Source of the DNA: Fragum whitleyi
Taxonomy: Eukaryota; Mollusca; Bivalvia; Cardiida; Cardiidae
Reading direction: 5' to 3'
NCBI GenBank assembly: GCA_948146395.1
Contig: OX411544.1
Coordinates: forward strand, 35,608,457-35,672,456
Length of the DNA stretch: 64,000 nucleotides
Positions 23,901 through 30,412 of the stretch are shown piece by piece. Within the stretch, counting starts at the first letter, position 1. Each line of letters begins with the position of its first letter. The notes beneath the pieces were generated by a model. That model did no database searches. It saw nothing but the letters and a program-made list of their open reading frames with translations, and was not told the origin of the DNA. A program made the translations under genes and the position numbers.

Positions 23901-26274
23901 GATTGATATTGCAATGAGTGAACAAGAAAAGTTATATTTTCACAAGTGGCTGACCCAATAGTTCATCAAAAAGTGAAAATATACCTTTTGCTGTTTGCAA
24001 AATGAAATATTTATTGATCATACTAAACAAAGGAAAAATTATTCTATTTCTTTTAATGTTAAAATGAGACAAAATGTAAAAGATTCCAGGTCAAATTTTC
24101 TTTAGGCAGGTCATTTAGCATGTGATTACCGGCAGGGGTCGACACTAACTTCTGAGATTTAGGAGTCAATAGGAATCCTAACACATGAAATCAAGGAGTC
24201 CAAGCTCAAAGTAAGGAGTCCATAATGGGATAACATTGTGAAAAAGAAGAAATTGCTTGTTATAAGCAATTTCTTCTTTTCCACAATGTTCTATTAAAAT
24301 TTTTTTTTTTCTCAAAACAATACAGGATGCAAGCAAATGTTTCTTCAACAAGTTTTGTGCATTTGTTTTTCAAAATATTTCCTTTCAACGCTTGGAGTCC
24401 AGCGGACTCCTTACTTGCAAATCAAAGGAGTCCAACTGTTAAACAAGGAGTCTTGGACTCCCGGACTCCCTTTAGTGTCGAACCCTGACCGGGCAAGTTC
24501 AAAATGATATAATTAAGATTTGTTTATTAAGCTCTGCTCAGATAATATCAAATATAGTGAAATGAATGAAAGCAGGGTATAAGGTTGATAAATTCGCTGG
24601 TTAGATTTTCAAGTGATAATCTATCCTTATTCCTACATAAACAACCGAAAAGCATTAAAGATAGTACTTCCCCTTGTCATATTGAATAAAAGCCTTGATA
24701 AAATTATTTTGAAATCTGTGCTAAAGAACTGGATGCACTAGTTGTGAGTCAGTATTTTTTTTCAAAGCATGATTTATTTTTTTTTCTGGTTGAAAAAGGA
24801 AAATCAGGAAGTAAAGGCTAAGAGCAGACTGCACACATGTGATCTGATCTTTATCTATGCCTTCTGCCAAAGAAGGAATATTTTGGGTACAGCATCTAAA
24901 GGGTATGTATACACATTACCAGAGTTCAAGATTTCAGATGTGTCCAATTTTACAAAAGTCACAGATTTAAATTTAAGTACAAATTAATTTTTAAGGAGTT
25001 GGGCAAGACTTGATTTGCACATAGTACTTACCAGCATAGAAACTGTTAGCGCCCTGTATATGAAATCCACATTGGTAAAAAGAAGATCCAATTCATTCAC
25101 ACATGTACACATTACTGAGAGAATATCACTTGATCTCTTTGTCCGGTTTTCAAGATTTTTTTTTATCCCCCGCTGTTCGGCAAAAAGGATATAGTAATGA
25201 TCTCTGTCATTCTGTCCTTCTGTCACTGAACTTATCTGGAGCATATCTCCTAAAGTATCAAAGCTATCAACTTGAAACTTCATAGGTTGATAGATCTCAT
25301 GGAGGAGAAGTGCAGTGCACAAAAACTAGAACTTTTGCTTGCATAATTTTTGAGTTAGTGTCCTTTGATTAGGCTTCAGTTTACTATCCAGCTTTGATGA
25401 CAGGGGATGGCCATGTCCGACATGGCTCGTGTTACAATTTTGCATCTTGATCATAGCAGGTGCTTTTACTGCAATAGTGGTCACAAGGTCAATGAAGTGT
25501 TTTACAGGATGTAGGTTTTGTGCATCTTAGACACAAAAATAAGTAGCCAGGACCCTCAAAGCTAAGTGATGTGAGTCTAATAGGCTCACTAGGGATCAAC
25601 TTCAGAAAAGAATTGAAGACTGTTTTATAATCTTCAATTCTTTTCTGAAATTGAGCCCCCAAATACTAATATACTTCTAGCAATGTTTTTACCTTTAACC
25701 AGGGAATAGCTCTAAATTTACTAAATAAAAGACTAAAATAAATAGACTATACCTAAAGAAGGTACTCTCAAAATTTAAGAAGGGACTTCTAAGATCCCTT
25801 TGATTGAGTCCTTTGGACCCTATTTGGTTGATGTCAGACTTAAACCCTGTGTAATATCCATGTGGTGGATTGATATATTTTCAATTTCTAACATTTTCAG
25901 GTGGACTAGTAAGTAGCCTTGCAGTTGAAATCACAGAGAGCATTCTGTCTCTAGAGGACATCTCCGCAGATGATACCAAACATTTATCCTGGTTGATAAA
26001 CATGATCATCGACAGAGTGCCACAATTATTTGAAATTGCAGGAGATACAACCTCAAATAGTACTGCAGAACTCCAAAGAAACGTTGCTAAGTGGCAGCGA
26101 TTTAAGGAACTTGATTTGATTTTGACGGCTAGTATGATTGACATAGTTGACCGATGGGCGGCGGGTAAAGGTCCGCTTGCTGTGGCATTTACGGCTAACG
26201 AGGTTAAACAGCTTATCAGAGCCTTATTCCAGAATACAGATAGACGGGCGGCTATGTTGGCCAAAATAAAGTAA
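5898..26274 (+). CDS. ZW10: ZW10 kinetochore / NRZ tethering protein, complete, 8 coding exons
   Basis: Joined coding exons: 5898-5934, 8710-8912, 12182-12289, 14161-15206, 16435-16610, 22055-22255, 23715-23849, 25901-26274. They total 2280 nt (759 codons plus TAA), all with GT/AG introns and matching phases; human ZW10 is 779 residues. ZW10 works with ROD and Zwilch in the RZZ complex, which recruits dynein and checkpoint proteins to kinetochores. With RINT1 and NBAS it forms the NRZ tether for Golgi-to-ER vesicles. Family hallmarks seen: MASFVSEIL start; helical N-terminus rich in Q/K/E; FANKKCQ and TTEIHN (about residue 410-430); SSSQCAVQMY (exon 5); MYIAHHLMTLG and TFVDLV (exon 6); RALFQNTDRRAAMLAKIK at the very end. 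No frameshift or premature stop. Exons 3, 4 and 5 have partial duplicates in adjacent introns. Confidence 0.96.
6541..6706 (+). mobile_element. 3' fragment of a CTCTTGTT-ending element
   Basis: Shares AAGAGGGATAACCCT..., CCCTTTTTTGACTT and a GCTCTTGTT end with a fuller copy at 20570-20846 and a reverse copy at 57822-58036. It lies in ZW10 intron 1. Confidence 0.65.
6706..7566 (+). mobile_element. AGCTCCACTGG-type dispersed element with internal repeats
   Basis: Begins TTTTAGCTCCACTGGCCAAA and ends AGGGCCATCCTGGCCCTCTTG. Inside are diverged repeats containing CATCTTCTCCTGAAC, CAGAATGTTCCTTGG and ATGGGTGTGGCAGGGCGGGG. The same family occurs at 17595-18110, 20046-20250 and 60343-61285. No protein is encoded; the remainder of intron 1 holds nothing clear. 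Confidence 0.8.
8255..8418 (+). mobile_element. tRNA-derived SINE body, 5'-truncated
   Basis: Carries the conserved body AGCAGCTATAGGCTAGGAAA, then AATACCAGGAATCCATTG, then GATATAACTGAAAAAATG and a CAATCAATAAAT tail. The tRNA-like head seen in the 29325 copy is missing. Confidence 0.8.
8710..8912 (+). CDS. ZW10: ZW10 exon 2 (residues 13-80)
   Basis: Acceptor TTGTACAG at 8709, donor CAG|GTTAAA. It encodes the N-terminal helical segment GQMETQEASSKLKQLSKK through DEVADRIEHQ, the region that in the family forms the coiled-coil partner interface. Confidence 0.95.
9190..9352. mobile_element. MITE, about 165 bp, TAGTGGAC...GTCCACTA ends
   Basis: Diverged copy of a palindromic element also at 30238-30412 and 41845-42014. 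Shared segments are AATAGTTCCACAA, AAGGTTTCC, GTTAACACTG and a TTACG-TCCA-TACCTTA end. Confidence 0.6.
9681..9909 (+). mobile_element. piggyBac-like MITE, 229 bp including TTAA sites
   Basis: Bounded by TTAA target duplications (9681-9684, 9906-9909) with terminal inverted repeats CCCTTTGCTGTTT and AAACAGGAAAGGG. TTAA targets and CCC...GGG ends are the piggyBac signature. A strong internal hairpin AAGAAGAAATTGCTT/AAGCAATTTCTTCTT sits at about 9752-9785. No transposase. In ZW10 intron 2. Confidence 0.88.
10110..10540 (+). mobile_element. MITE with CGATTATTCTCTATA end
   Basis: A copy of the same element lies in reverse orientation at about 23865-24660, where it is split by another MITE, and a fragment lies at 3530-3600. 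Shared segments include GATAATCTCACC, AATAGAATAATCGTTTGT, AAATATAGCTC and ATATAAATCGATCTTACAC. Two GACGTCA motifs (10230, 10258) occur inside it. Confidence 0.65.
11591..11945 (+). mobile_element. hAT-like MITE, 355 bp, 8-bp target duplication TCTTATCC
   Basis: Direct repeats TCTTATCC at 11583-11590 and 11946-11953 bracket an element starting AGGGGTGTGGAATTCC and ending TTTCCACATCCCTG. The 8-bp duplication and (C)AGGG ends are hAT-type. The interior is rich in ACTTGTCC/GGACAAGT inverted motifs and has a central hairpin GAAGAAAATGCTG/CAGCATTTTC. In ZW10 intron 2. Confidence 0.9.
12182..12289 (+). CDS. ZW10: ZW10 exon 3 (residues 81-116)
   Basis: Acceptor TCTCAATTCAG, donor CAG|GTTTGT, both in phase 0. 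It encodes IKGQLNMSTSEFQNLTSQ through LEKLVQLQ, corresponding to the vertebrate segment ending in LLKQLQ. The last 69 nt are duplicated 268 bp downstream. Confidence 0.93.
12489..12557 (+). pseudogene. Partial copy of ZW10 exon 3 with donor
   Basis: This 69-nt stretch copies 12221-12289 with four substitutions. Two are silent and two are replacements (Leu to Phe, Asp to Asn). The frame is open and the CAG|GTTTGT donor is intact, but no acceptor-like sequence precedes it because only the exon's 3' part was copied. Downstream intron sequence is also duplicated (12290-12450 versus 12558-12576 plus 12885-13030). Confidence 0.9.
12577..12884 (+). mobile_element. ATGCCCCC/GGGGGCAT element inserted in the duplicated intron segment
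   Basis: Begins TTATGCCCCCCTTTGCAG, contains tandem GTCGGTCTGTCAGTCGG, then AGTGCAGTGCACAAGAACTA, and ends ATGGGGGCATAAATG, ACAAACATCTCTTGTT. It interrupts the second copy of the ZW10 exon 3/intron 3 duplication, so it arrived after that event. Relatives: 29776-30004, 30769-31086, 48340-48560, 51625-51882. Confidence 0.8.
13317..13530 (+). mobile_element. Partial 355-bp-type hAT-like MITE
   Basis: Contains the interior of the AGGGGTGTGG element: AATGAAGGAAATGCTGG, CAGCATTTTCTTC, GATCCTGGACAAGTAGA and TTTACTTGTCTAGGGACAAG. The 5' end is missing. Confidence 0.7.
13887..13927 (+). repeat. Upstream copy 1 of ZW10 exon 4 acceptor region
   Basis: TGTTTTGCTTTTCA followed by a diverged copy of the first exon 4 bases (GGATGATTTAAAAGTAATAG) resembles 14141-14181. 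It is preceded by the GCGCTTACAATAGTT hairpin arm, as the real exon is. Confidence 0.7.
14001..14041 (+). repeat. Upstream copy 2 of ZW10 exon 4 acceptor region
   Basis: TGTTTTGCTTTTCA plus a diverged exon start (GGATTGTTTTCTAATAATAG), preceded by CACTTACAATAGTTTTGCAA. It lies 140 bp before the real junction. The AG of the splice acceptor is lost here. Confidence 0.7.
14161..15206 (+). CDS. ZW10: ZW10 exon 4 (residues 117-465)
   Basis: The largest exon, 1046 nt. The open frame extends upstream to 14083, but that part is repeat; the acceptor TTTTCACATCAG at 14160 gives the correct phase. A second in-phase acceptor (GGTTTACAG, ending 14172) would remove four residues and cannot be excluded. 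It encodes the central region, with EMWKGMVWWVIPDEK, FANKKCQEILEKARKLM, TTEIHN and ending FRLPSCKIR. Donor CAG|GTAAAA, phase 2. Confidence 0.95.
15207..16434. other. ZW10 intron 4
   Basis: Holds a 5'-truncated SINE body at about 16025-16175 (GCTAGCAGCTAGAGGCTAGG, then AATACCAGGAGACCATTGG). Otherwise AT-rich with no recognised feature. Confidence 0.7.
16435..16610 (+). CDS. ZW10: ZW10 exon 5 (residues 465-524)
   Basis: Acceptor TGCACTTACAG, donor ACTG|GTATGT. It encodes SSIQEVMTIAYETLHEATG, SSSQCAVQMY and FPAYHKQSLETLPQFT, closely matching the vertebrate order. Its last 50 or so bases are copied at 17030-17085. Confidence 0.95.
16625..16850. mobile_element. MITE with GAGCCTGTGC / GCACAGGCTC ends
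   Basis: Ends AAGCCTATGCATGACATTTCC and GGAAATGTCACGTACAGGCTC form an inverted repeat of about 28 bp including CCAACAATT. The interior carries AAAGACTCTTGCCAGCCTGTG. It begins only 14 bp after the exon 5 donor. Relatives: 23041-23276, 27852-28400, 32920-33121, 40099-40335. Confidence 0.82.
16856..16930. repeat. Short 75-bp hairpin element
   Basis: TGACTCGGTGCAAAACAGTT...AACTGCCTATA, loop, TATAGGCAGTT...CCACTGAGCCATCA: a nearly perfect stem of about 33 bp. One of about ten copies in the window. Confidence 0.85.
17030..17085 (+). pseudogene. Partial copy of ZW10 exon 5 with donor
   Basis: GTCTTCCCAGCCTACCATAA, then AGAGTCTGGAGAC and AATTTACTG|GTATA repeat the last part of exon 5 (16555-16610) 475 bp downstream with several substitutions. 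No upstream acceptor; not part of the predicted mRNA. Confidence 0.85.
17323..17397. repeat. Short 75-bp hairpin element
   Basis: GATGGCTCCTTGCAAAACAG to GTTTTGTGTTGAGCCATTGA, with arms GTTGTAACTGCCTATA and TATAAGCACTTACAAC. Same family as 16856-16930. Confidence 0.82.
17595..18110 (+). mobile_element. AGCTCCACTGG-type element, 5' part, split by a later insertion
   Basis: Contains GCCAGCAAGCTATTCTCATG, CGAAACTTGG and ATGGGTGTGGCAGAGCAGGG. Its sequence resumes at 20046 (TTTACGTTAAAATCTTAAAA), so the element at 18111-20045 inserted into it. Confidence 0.78.
18111..20045 (+). mobile_element. GAGCAC-type element with five ~301-bp internal tandem repeats
   Basis: Starts TTTTAGCTCACCTGAGCACG and ends TTTAGGGCCCTCAGGGTCCT, CTTGTTTT. 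The anchor TAAACGACATCTCCTCCTAA recurs at 18221, 18522, 18823, 19123 and 19424 (spacing 300-301). Units differ by only a few bases, implying recent amplification. Two further diverged half-units follow up to 19990. No protein is encoded. In ZW10 intron 5. Confidence 0.88.
20046..20250 (+). mobile_element. AGCTCCACTGG-type element, 3' part
   Basis: Continues the element broken at 18110: ATCTGTCTCCTCCCAAACC, TGGATGTTTCTTGGGTAAC, and an end AGCCAGTGGAGCC, TCCTCTTGGGCC. Confidence 0.75.
20570..20846 (+). mobile_element. AGCTCGGCTGTTTTCGG element
   Basis: Begins TTTTAGCTCGGCTGTTTTCG, contains GAGGTATTGCTATAGCC and CGTCGTCGTCG, and ends GTAGGCGGTGCTCTTGTT. A reverse-oriented copy lies at 57822-58036. 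Confidence 0.78.
21036..21142. repeat. Long hairpin, arms about 45 bp
   Basis: ATACCGAATTTATTAAACTC...CTATAAACA and TGTTTATAG...GAGTTTAATAAATTCGGTAT form a strong inverted repeat around GAGGCTGTGCCGAG. Probably a MITE; no second copy noticed. Confidence 0.8.
21427..21655 (+). mobile_element. piggyBac-like MITE, 229 bp including TTAA sites
   Basis: TTAA at 21427-21430 and 21652-21655, ends CCCTTTGCTGTTT and AAACAGGAAAGGG, internal AAGAAGAAATTGCTT hairpin. Same length and orientation as 9681-9909. Confidence 0.9.
21963..22045. repeat. Diverged short hairpin element, 10 bp before ZW10 exon 6
   Basis: ATGGGTCAATGCAAAACTG...AATGCCTATAAATATAG, then TAGTTAGTTTTACACTAACC and TTGAT. Its right arm lies within the polypyrimidine/branch region of the exon 6 acceptor. 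Confidence 0.6.
22055..22255 (+). CDS. ZW10: ZW10 exon 6 (residues 524-591)
   Basis: Acceptor ATCCTTTCCAG, donor AATG|GTAGGC. It encodes NNCMYIAHHLMTLGYQF, TFVDLVQKIRQLGTEFFL and KQKEQMSDYLNAAN, matching the vertebrate MYIAHHLLTLGHQF and TFVDLV segment. Flanked within 20 bp on both sides by short hairpin elements. Confidence 0.96.
22274..22348. repeat. Short 75-bp hairpin element, 18 bp after ZW10 exon 6
   Basis: GATGGCTCAGCACAAAACAA...GCAACTCCC and GGGAGTTACAAC...GGCGCTGAGCCATC form a near-perfect stem of about 33 bp. Confidence 0.88.
22480..22813. mobile_element. Degenerate MITE with AGGGTCGAACCCTG end
   Basis: Contains the shared internal hairpin (AAAGAAATTGCTTGTTACAA...), CTTACTTGC-type AGGAGTC motifs and the terminal TTTTAGGGTCGAACCCTG. 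The left end is not clear. Confidence 0.55.
23041..23276. mobile_element. MITE with GAGCCTGTGT / AGGCTC ends
   Basis: GAGCCTGTGTGTGACATTTC pairs with GAAATGTCACGCGAAGGCTC; CCAACAATTT pairs with AAATTGTTGG. Interior TCTGTGCATCTGCACAGTCT is itself palindromic. In ZW10 intron 6. Confidence 0.87.
23715..23849 (+). CDS. ZW10: ZW10 exon 7 (residues 591-636)
   Basis: Acceptor TTTTTTTCAG, donor ATTG|GTATGT. It encodes FLNVSQKDVYSASEKAVKQS, LHQLQHLKKVWQEVLP and NYRKAIG, like vertebrate [21 protein letters not shown]. Confidence 0.95.
23865..24660 (-). mobile_element. MITE (10110-10540 family), split by another MITE
   Basis: In reverse complement the right part (24530-24660) and left part (23865-24110) together match 10110-10540. 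The element at 24133-24486 lies between them, giving a clear order of insertion. In ZW10 intron 7. Confidence 0.6.
24133..24486. mobile_element. MITE with CAGGGGTCGACACTAA ends (hAT-like)
   Basis: Left end CAGGGGTCGACACTAACT, right end TTTAGTGTCGAACCCTG. It is rich in AAGGAGTCC motifs and has an internal hairpin GAAGAAATTGCTTGTTATAA / GCAATTTCTTC. Relatives: 22480-22813, 39385-39765, 54963-55345, 56246-56697. Confidence 0.82.
25150..25440 (+). mobile_element. ATGCCCCC-family fragment
   Basis: TTTTTATCCCCCGCTGTTCG start, GAAACTTCATAGGTTGATAG, AGTGCAGTGCACAAAAACTA, and an end near CATGGCTCGTGTT. It is a diverged copy of the 12577-12884 type. Confidence 0.6.
25901..26274 (+). CDS. ZW10: ZW10 exon 8, terminal (residues 636-759)
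   Basis: Acceptor CATTTTCAG at 25900, stop TAA at 26272-26274. It encodes EITESILSLEDISADDTKHL, VAKWQRFKELDLIL, DIVDRWAAGKGPLAVAF and the near-invariant terminus RALFQNTDRRAAMLAKIK. Confidence 0.97.
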
Positions 26275-26480
26275 TATCTGTATGGACAACACCTTTTATG
26301 TTTTTGGTACAGAGAATTGGGGTAAAATATTCTGCAATTTCTTTTAGGGATGATAAAGACCATTTGAAAACAATTAGAAAAAGAATTAAAACTAACCACA
26401 TTCTCTGAATTTTTTTTTGTCTCTGAGCCTGATGTAATACAACTTTATTCAGCCTCAACTTTTCCAAAATTTAGAACACA

Positions 26481-26486
26481 AATAAA
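26481..26486 (+). terminator. Candidate ZW10 polyadenylation signal AATAAA
   Basis: AATAAA lies 207 bp after the stop codon and is the first canonical signal on the plus strand there. Confidence 0.55.
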
Positions 26487-26499
26487 TTTATGAACATGT

Positions 26500-27850
26500 A
26501 GGATAATAATTATAAGTTATCTATAAAAACTTGAGAATATTATCTTTTGTTTTCATACGTGGAAATTAGTATTACAACAGAATTTCAGCTTTAATTTTTA
26601 AGTTGAAATATGAGCAGATTTTGCTTTTCGTTTTTACTAAACCAGCAATTTGAGTTGAGACTGACAAAAGTTTAATAATCTCAGGCTTTGAATTAAGATA
26701 CAAAATTTGCAATTTCTTGTTGGTAGAAAAAGAACTAGTGGGTGAAGAAAGACAGCATCTTTTGAATTTCATTGAATATTGTAACTGAAATAAGACATCA
26801 CAAATATTGTGAGAAAAGGACAAATTGCTTTTAAGAAGCAGTATCTGCTATTAGCTCTATGATTTCTACCTCATTTGTGCCTTACTATTCAATTTAAAAG
26901 GTTTAAATTCAAACTTTAATATTGTCATATTGTAAAGGCAATAGTAATCATATTGTGTCATTTTGATGGCTTAGTGTTACACATTTCAGAGCTACAGGAA
27001 GTTTTGGTTTTCAAATTTAAATATTTCATTATTCCTAACTTAAGAGACAATTCAAATGAGTACCCAGAACATTTGGTTTCATTTAGAAAAAAAGATTTTA
27101 GACTCCTTTTACCCCCCCTCTTATCTGGACTCCTGCTTTTGTAAAAGTCTATTTATATAGGTCTTTAAGACGTGTTGTTATAAGACCTCTATTTGCAGAT
27201 GATATTAATTAAGACATCACTTCAAGGTCTGTGCATTCTACTTTGTACAATGACCTTTCACATCTGCCATCAAAGTACCCCTTATCATTGGGTTCCTGGG
27301 GCCTGTTTGCTAAAAATATTAAAATCATTTTTTGCGCAAGCCAAAAATTTAAGTTTCTTATACAGTAGTAACTATATATGGAATTCTGCCATGCATCACC
27401 TCATTGGAATTATCCTCTAAAGACAATTTCAATGAGTTTTTCAAGACAGACTCTAACAATGAATGAAAACACCAGGTATGTTTTGTGATTTTGACTTATT
27501 AATTTTTCCTGTGAAATTTAGTAAAACAGGGCCCCCAGGCACAAATGTGCAGACTGTCCTTTGTCTATATCTCTTGTCAGAGCAGGAATATTCGGGGTTC
27601 AGCATGACAAGCGTTCAAAAACAGGAAATGTCTAAATGTATTTCTATTGGTGCTTGGTCTTCTCTCTTTAACCCTTGTACTTTTAAATGAAATTTTAAAT
27701 TATTTTTTCTGTAAAAATTTACAATGGTGCATCCATTGTTGTTCTGTTTTTTTCAGACTTGTTTACCTATAAAATGAAAATAATTTATGCAAAAATCAGA
27801 CGTTGTGTTTGTGGATTACATGCTGTTACAAAATTCAATATGCAATCATA
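26500..27850. other. Gene-free, diverged repeat fragments
   Basis: 27470-27620 carries part of a repeat with GCAGACTGTCCTTTGTCTAT and GGGTTCAGCATGACAAG, also seen at 24810-24900, 53020-53125, 61285-61385 and 63820-64000. No exon recognised. Confidence 0.5.
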
Positions 27851-27851
27851 T

Positions 27852-28400
27852 GAGCCTGTGCATGACAATTTCAAATGAGTGCCAAGCACAGACTCTGGCC
27901 AGCCTGTGCAGGGGCGTGGAAATACAGATTTTATCTACTTGTCCCTGGACAAGTAAAAACTGATTTCTTACTTGTCCAGGATCAAAATGAACTTGTCCAC
28001 AAAAAAGTTGGTAGATAAATATTGAGAACATATTGATTTTAATGAAGAAAATGCTGTAACCCAGCATTTTCTTCATTAAAATCAATATTTCCTCCCTTTT
28101 ATTTACAAACAAAAGGATGACTTTTCTCCTAGATCACTTAGTACTGTATCAAGATTTGCTCTGGTATCTACTTGTCCACGGACAAGTGGCCTAGAAAAAT
28201 GTACTTGCCCACAAGTAGAAAAGCCCATGTCGGACAAGTCGGGCATGGGAATTCCACACCCCTGCTGTGCATCTGCACAGTCTGACCAGGGTCTTCACTT
28301 TGCGCATTGTAGAAAGAAAAGGTCCATTGGTGGTCATAGTGAGGTTAATGTTGGTCCTTCAAGCACATGTCAAATTGTTGGAAATGTCATGCACAGGCTC
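27852..28400. mobile_element. GAGCCTGTGC MITE split by a nested MITE
   Basis: Outer ends GAGCCTGTGCATGACA and TGTCATGCACAGGCTC. The outer sequence breaks at CCAGCCTGTGC (27909) and resumes at GCTGTGCATCTGCACAGTC (28264), the same joint that is continuous in the 23041-23276 copy. Confidence 0.87.
27910..28263 (-). mobile_element. Nested hAT-like MITE, 354-355 bp, reverse orientation
   Basis: Starts AGGGGCGTGGAAATACAG and ends GGAATTCCACACCCCT, a reverse copy of 11591-11945. The flanks GCCTGTGC and GCTGTGC look like an 8-bp target duplication that has lost one base on the right. Confidence 0.88.
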
Positions 28401-28483
28401 ATATTTAACAATTCAGGCAACCAAAATGTTGTTACAACACTTTTCACTTTTATCCAAGCTGTAGATACAACATTTTGGTAGCC

Positions 28484-28602
<119 letters not shown>

Positions 28603-28605
28603 CAC

Positions 28606-28772
28606 AAAAAACGACACTAGAAATCAATTTTAATAACGTGCCAACCGGTGTCGCTGCTGCTCATCAGGGCGACGTTAATAATTTTATAATTAACAATTAT
28701 TAACGTCGCCCTGATGAGCAGCAGCGAAACCGGTTGGCACGTTATTAAAATTGATTTCTAGTGTCGTTTTTT
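28606..28772. mobile_element. Near-perfect 167-bp palindrome, 75-bp arms
   Basis: Left arm 28606-28680 and right arm 28698-28772 are reverse complements with one mismatch in 75 bases, around a 17-base AT-rich centre. The arms start at AAAAAACGACACTAG and end at CTAGTGTCGTTTTTT. Each arm carries a hammerhead-like core, intact only in the right arm. Imperfect pairing continues outward into the TA tract. It resembles two inverted copies of a terminal repeat rather than a standard MITE. Confidence 0.93.
28701..28744 (+). ncRNA. Candidate minimal type-I hammerhead ribozyme
   Basis: On the plus strand the invariant pieces occur in order. Stem I 5' strand TAACGTCGCC (28701-28710), CTGATGA (28711-28717), a two-pair stem II with loop GCAGCAGC, GAAA (28726-28729), stem III ACCGGT (28729-28734), T as the residue before cleavage (28735), then GGCACGTTA (28736-28744), which pairs back to stem I with one bulged C. 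Stem III is self-complementary and loopless, so cleavage would probably need two molecules pairing through it. Short-stem hammerheads of this kind are known in Penelope-like elements and retrozyme circular RNAs of animals. Activity is inferred. Confidence 0.72.
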
Positions 28773-29324
28773 GTTTTATTTATATAATTCTTGTTCTGGT
28801 TTACTTGGATATATATAATACCTACTTTGTGTTTTGTATGAAAAAAAATCTAACACAGTAGTTGGGGGGGGGCTTTGCCGAGACAATTATCAATTCCCAC
28901 AACCTAGTTAGATATTTCTTCATACAAAACACTAAGCATGTATTATATTTATCTCATAACCACTATCTGCCTTATTTTCATAGATGTTTCTAACAGAAAT
29001 GCAAATGAAAAAAACTCCATTATGTCATTGTTAAAAGTACCCATGTAATATCATAAAAAATATATGGGAAGTTATCAGTTATAAAATAAATAACACATTA
29101 CAGTTATGCCCTGCTTGTAGAGGTTGATTTAAATTGGCATTGCTTGGTGAGGATTGTATTTTACAAATGTTAATTGATGTTAATATTGTTATGACCTCAA
29201 ATGAATAAAGCTATTATTTAGATAACATTATGGGTGACTTATTGTCTCATTTCTGGCAAAAATCCAACAGGCCAGTATCGACAATTTGTCTCAAGGGCAG
29301 TACATTATTTATTCCCACCACCTT

Positions 29325-29585
29325 CATAGCGCACTTGGTAGCGCGTCTGACTGTCAATCTAGATGTCCCTTGTTCAATCTCCAATGGCAACACTGGTTCT
29401 TTCCGACCATTTGTCTTTCACCAATGGGTTGATCATGGTAGACCTATATGGTAAGCAGCTGGAGACGTGCTGGTTGTACTGGTGAGAGAAATACCAGGAA
29501 TCCATTGGTTGGTGCTCCAGCTGACGTGATATAACTGAAAAAATGTTGAAGCGGCATAAAACTCCATTCAATCAATTAATCAATT
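29325..29585 (+). mobile_element. Full-length tRNA-derived SINE
   Basis: The head has an A-box-like TAGCGCACTTGG (29327-29338) and B-box-like GTTCAATCT (29372-29380). The body is TAAGCAGCTGGAGACG..., ATACCAGGAATCCATTGGTT and GATATAACTGAAAAAATG, with a tail of CAATCAATTAATCAATT. It is not a functional tRNA; the cloverleaf is degenerate. Confidence 0.85.
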
Positions 29586-29775
29586 ATTTATTCCTGAAAA
29601 ATGATGTTCCTTGCAACTAATTTGCAGACCTAAACCTTCAGGAACATTCTCCATATTTGAAGCTCGGGTATTTCAGAATGAAAACATGGATTATTATCAT
29701 AACCTGAGCATTGTTTGCAACAAGCCTTTACTTTAGCTTTGAATCAGAACCTATGATTCAGCTCTTGAAATATTT

Positions 29776-30004
29776 CTTGTATGCCCCTTTTGAAGTTGGT
29801 ATGTCCGTCAGTAGACCATTTTTTGTCTAGAGCATATCTCAAAAAGTATCCAAGCTAGAATCATGAATCTTCACAGGTGGATAGATGTCATTGAGGAGAA
29901 GTGCAGTGCACAAGAACCATAACATTTCTCATCATATTTTGTGAGTTACCTGCTTTTTTTTGGGGGGTGGGGTTGGGATGAATGCTTTACAAACATCTCT
30001 TGTT
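29776..30004 (+). mobile_element. ATGCCCC-type element
   Basis: ATGCCCCTTTTGAAGTTGG start, AAGCTAGAATCATGAATCTT, AGTGCAGTGCACAAGAACCA, and ACAAACATCTCTTGTT end. Same family as 12577-12884. Confidence 0.75.
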
Positions 30005-30237
30005 CTTTCTTGATATGAGCATGTGTGATAGCCTCAAATCAGGCTCTTATACCTCTTGTAAAGGTCATAGAAGACGGGGAGAGGTCAAAATTAGTTCCCG
30101 TCTTGTTCTCTTAATGATTTGACTTTCATATATGCTATACTTGTATAGAGTAAGTTGATTCAGGCTACCACACTATTGCTCAAGTTAAGAATGTAAAAGG
30201 TTTACTTTGATATGGTACATCCTTGTGACCAAACATA

Positions 30238-30412
30238 TTAAGGTAGTGGAACCGTAATAGTTCCACAATATTTAGGAACTCATGAACTTTCACAAAGTTG
30301 ACTGAGGTTTCCCAAATGAAAATCATTAGGAAAACGTGGTTAACACTGTTTAAGTTCATTACATAAGAAACATTGCGGAATTATTACGAGTCCACTACCT
30401 TAAGTTTCATGG
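30238..30412. mobile_element. MITE with TTAAGGTAGTGGA / TCCACTACCTTAA ends
   Basis: Terminal inverted repeat AAGGTAGTGGAACCGTAATA versus TATTACGAGTCCACTACCTT; about 175 bp. The copy at 41845-42014 has the same ends. Confidence 0.82.

Noticed and set aside
25881..26399. 172-residue minus-strand frame
   Set aside because: Shadow of ZW10 exon 8 on the opposite strand; the plus-strand protein matches the family to its last residue.
29327..29400. A tRNA gene
   Set aside because: A- and B-box-like motifs are present, but the cloverleaf is degenerate and the sequence continues into a shared SINE body.
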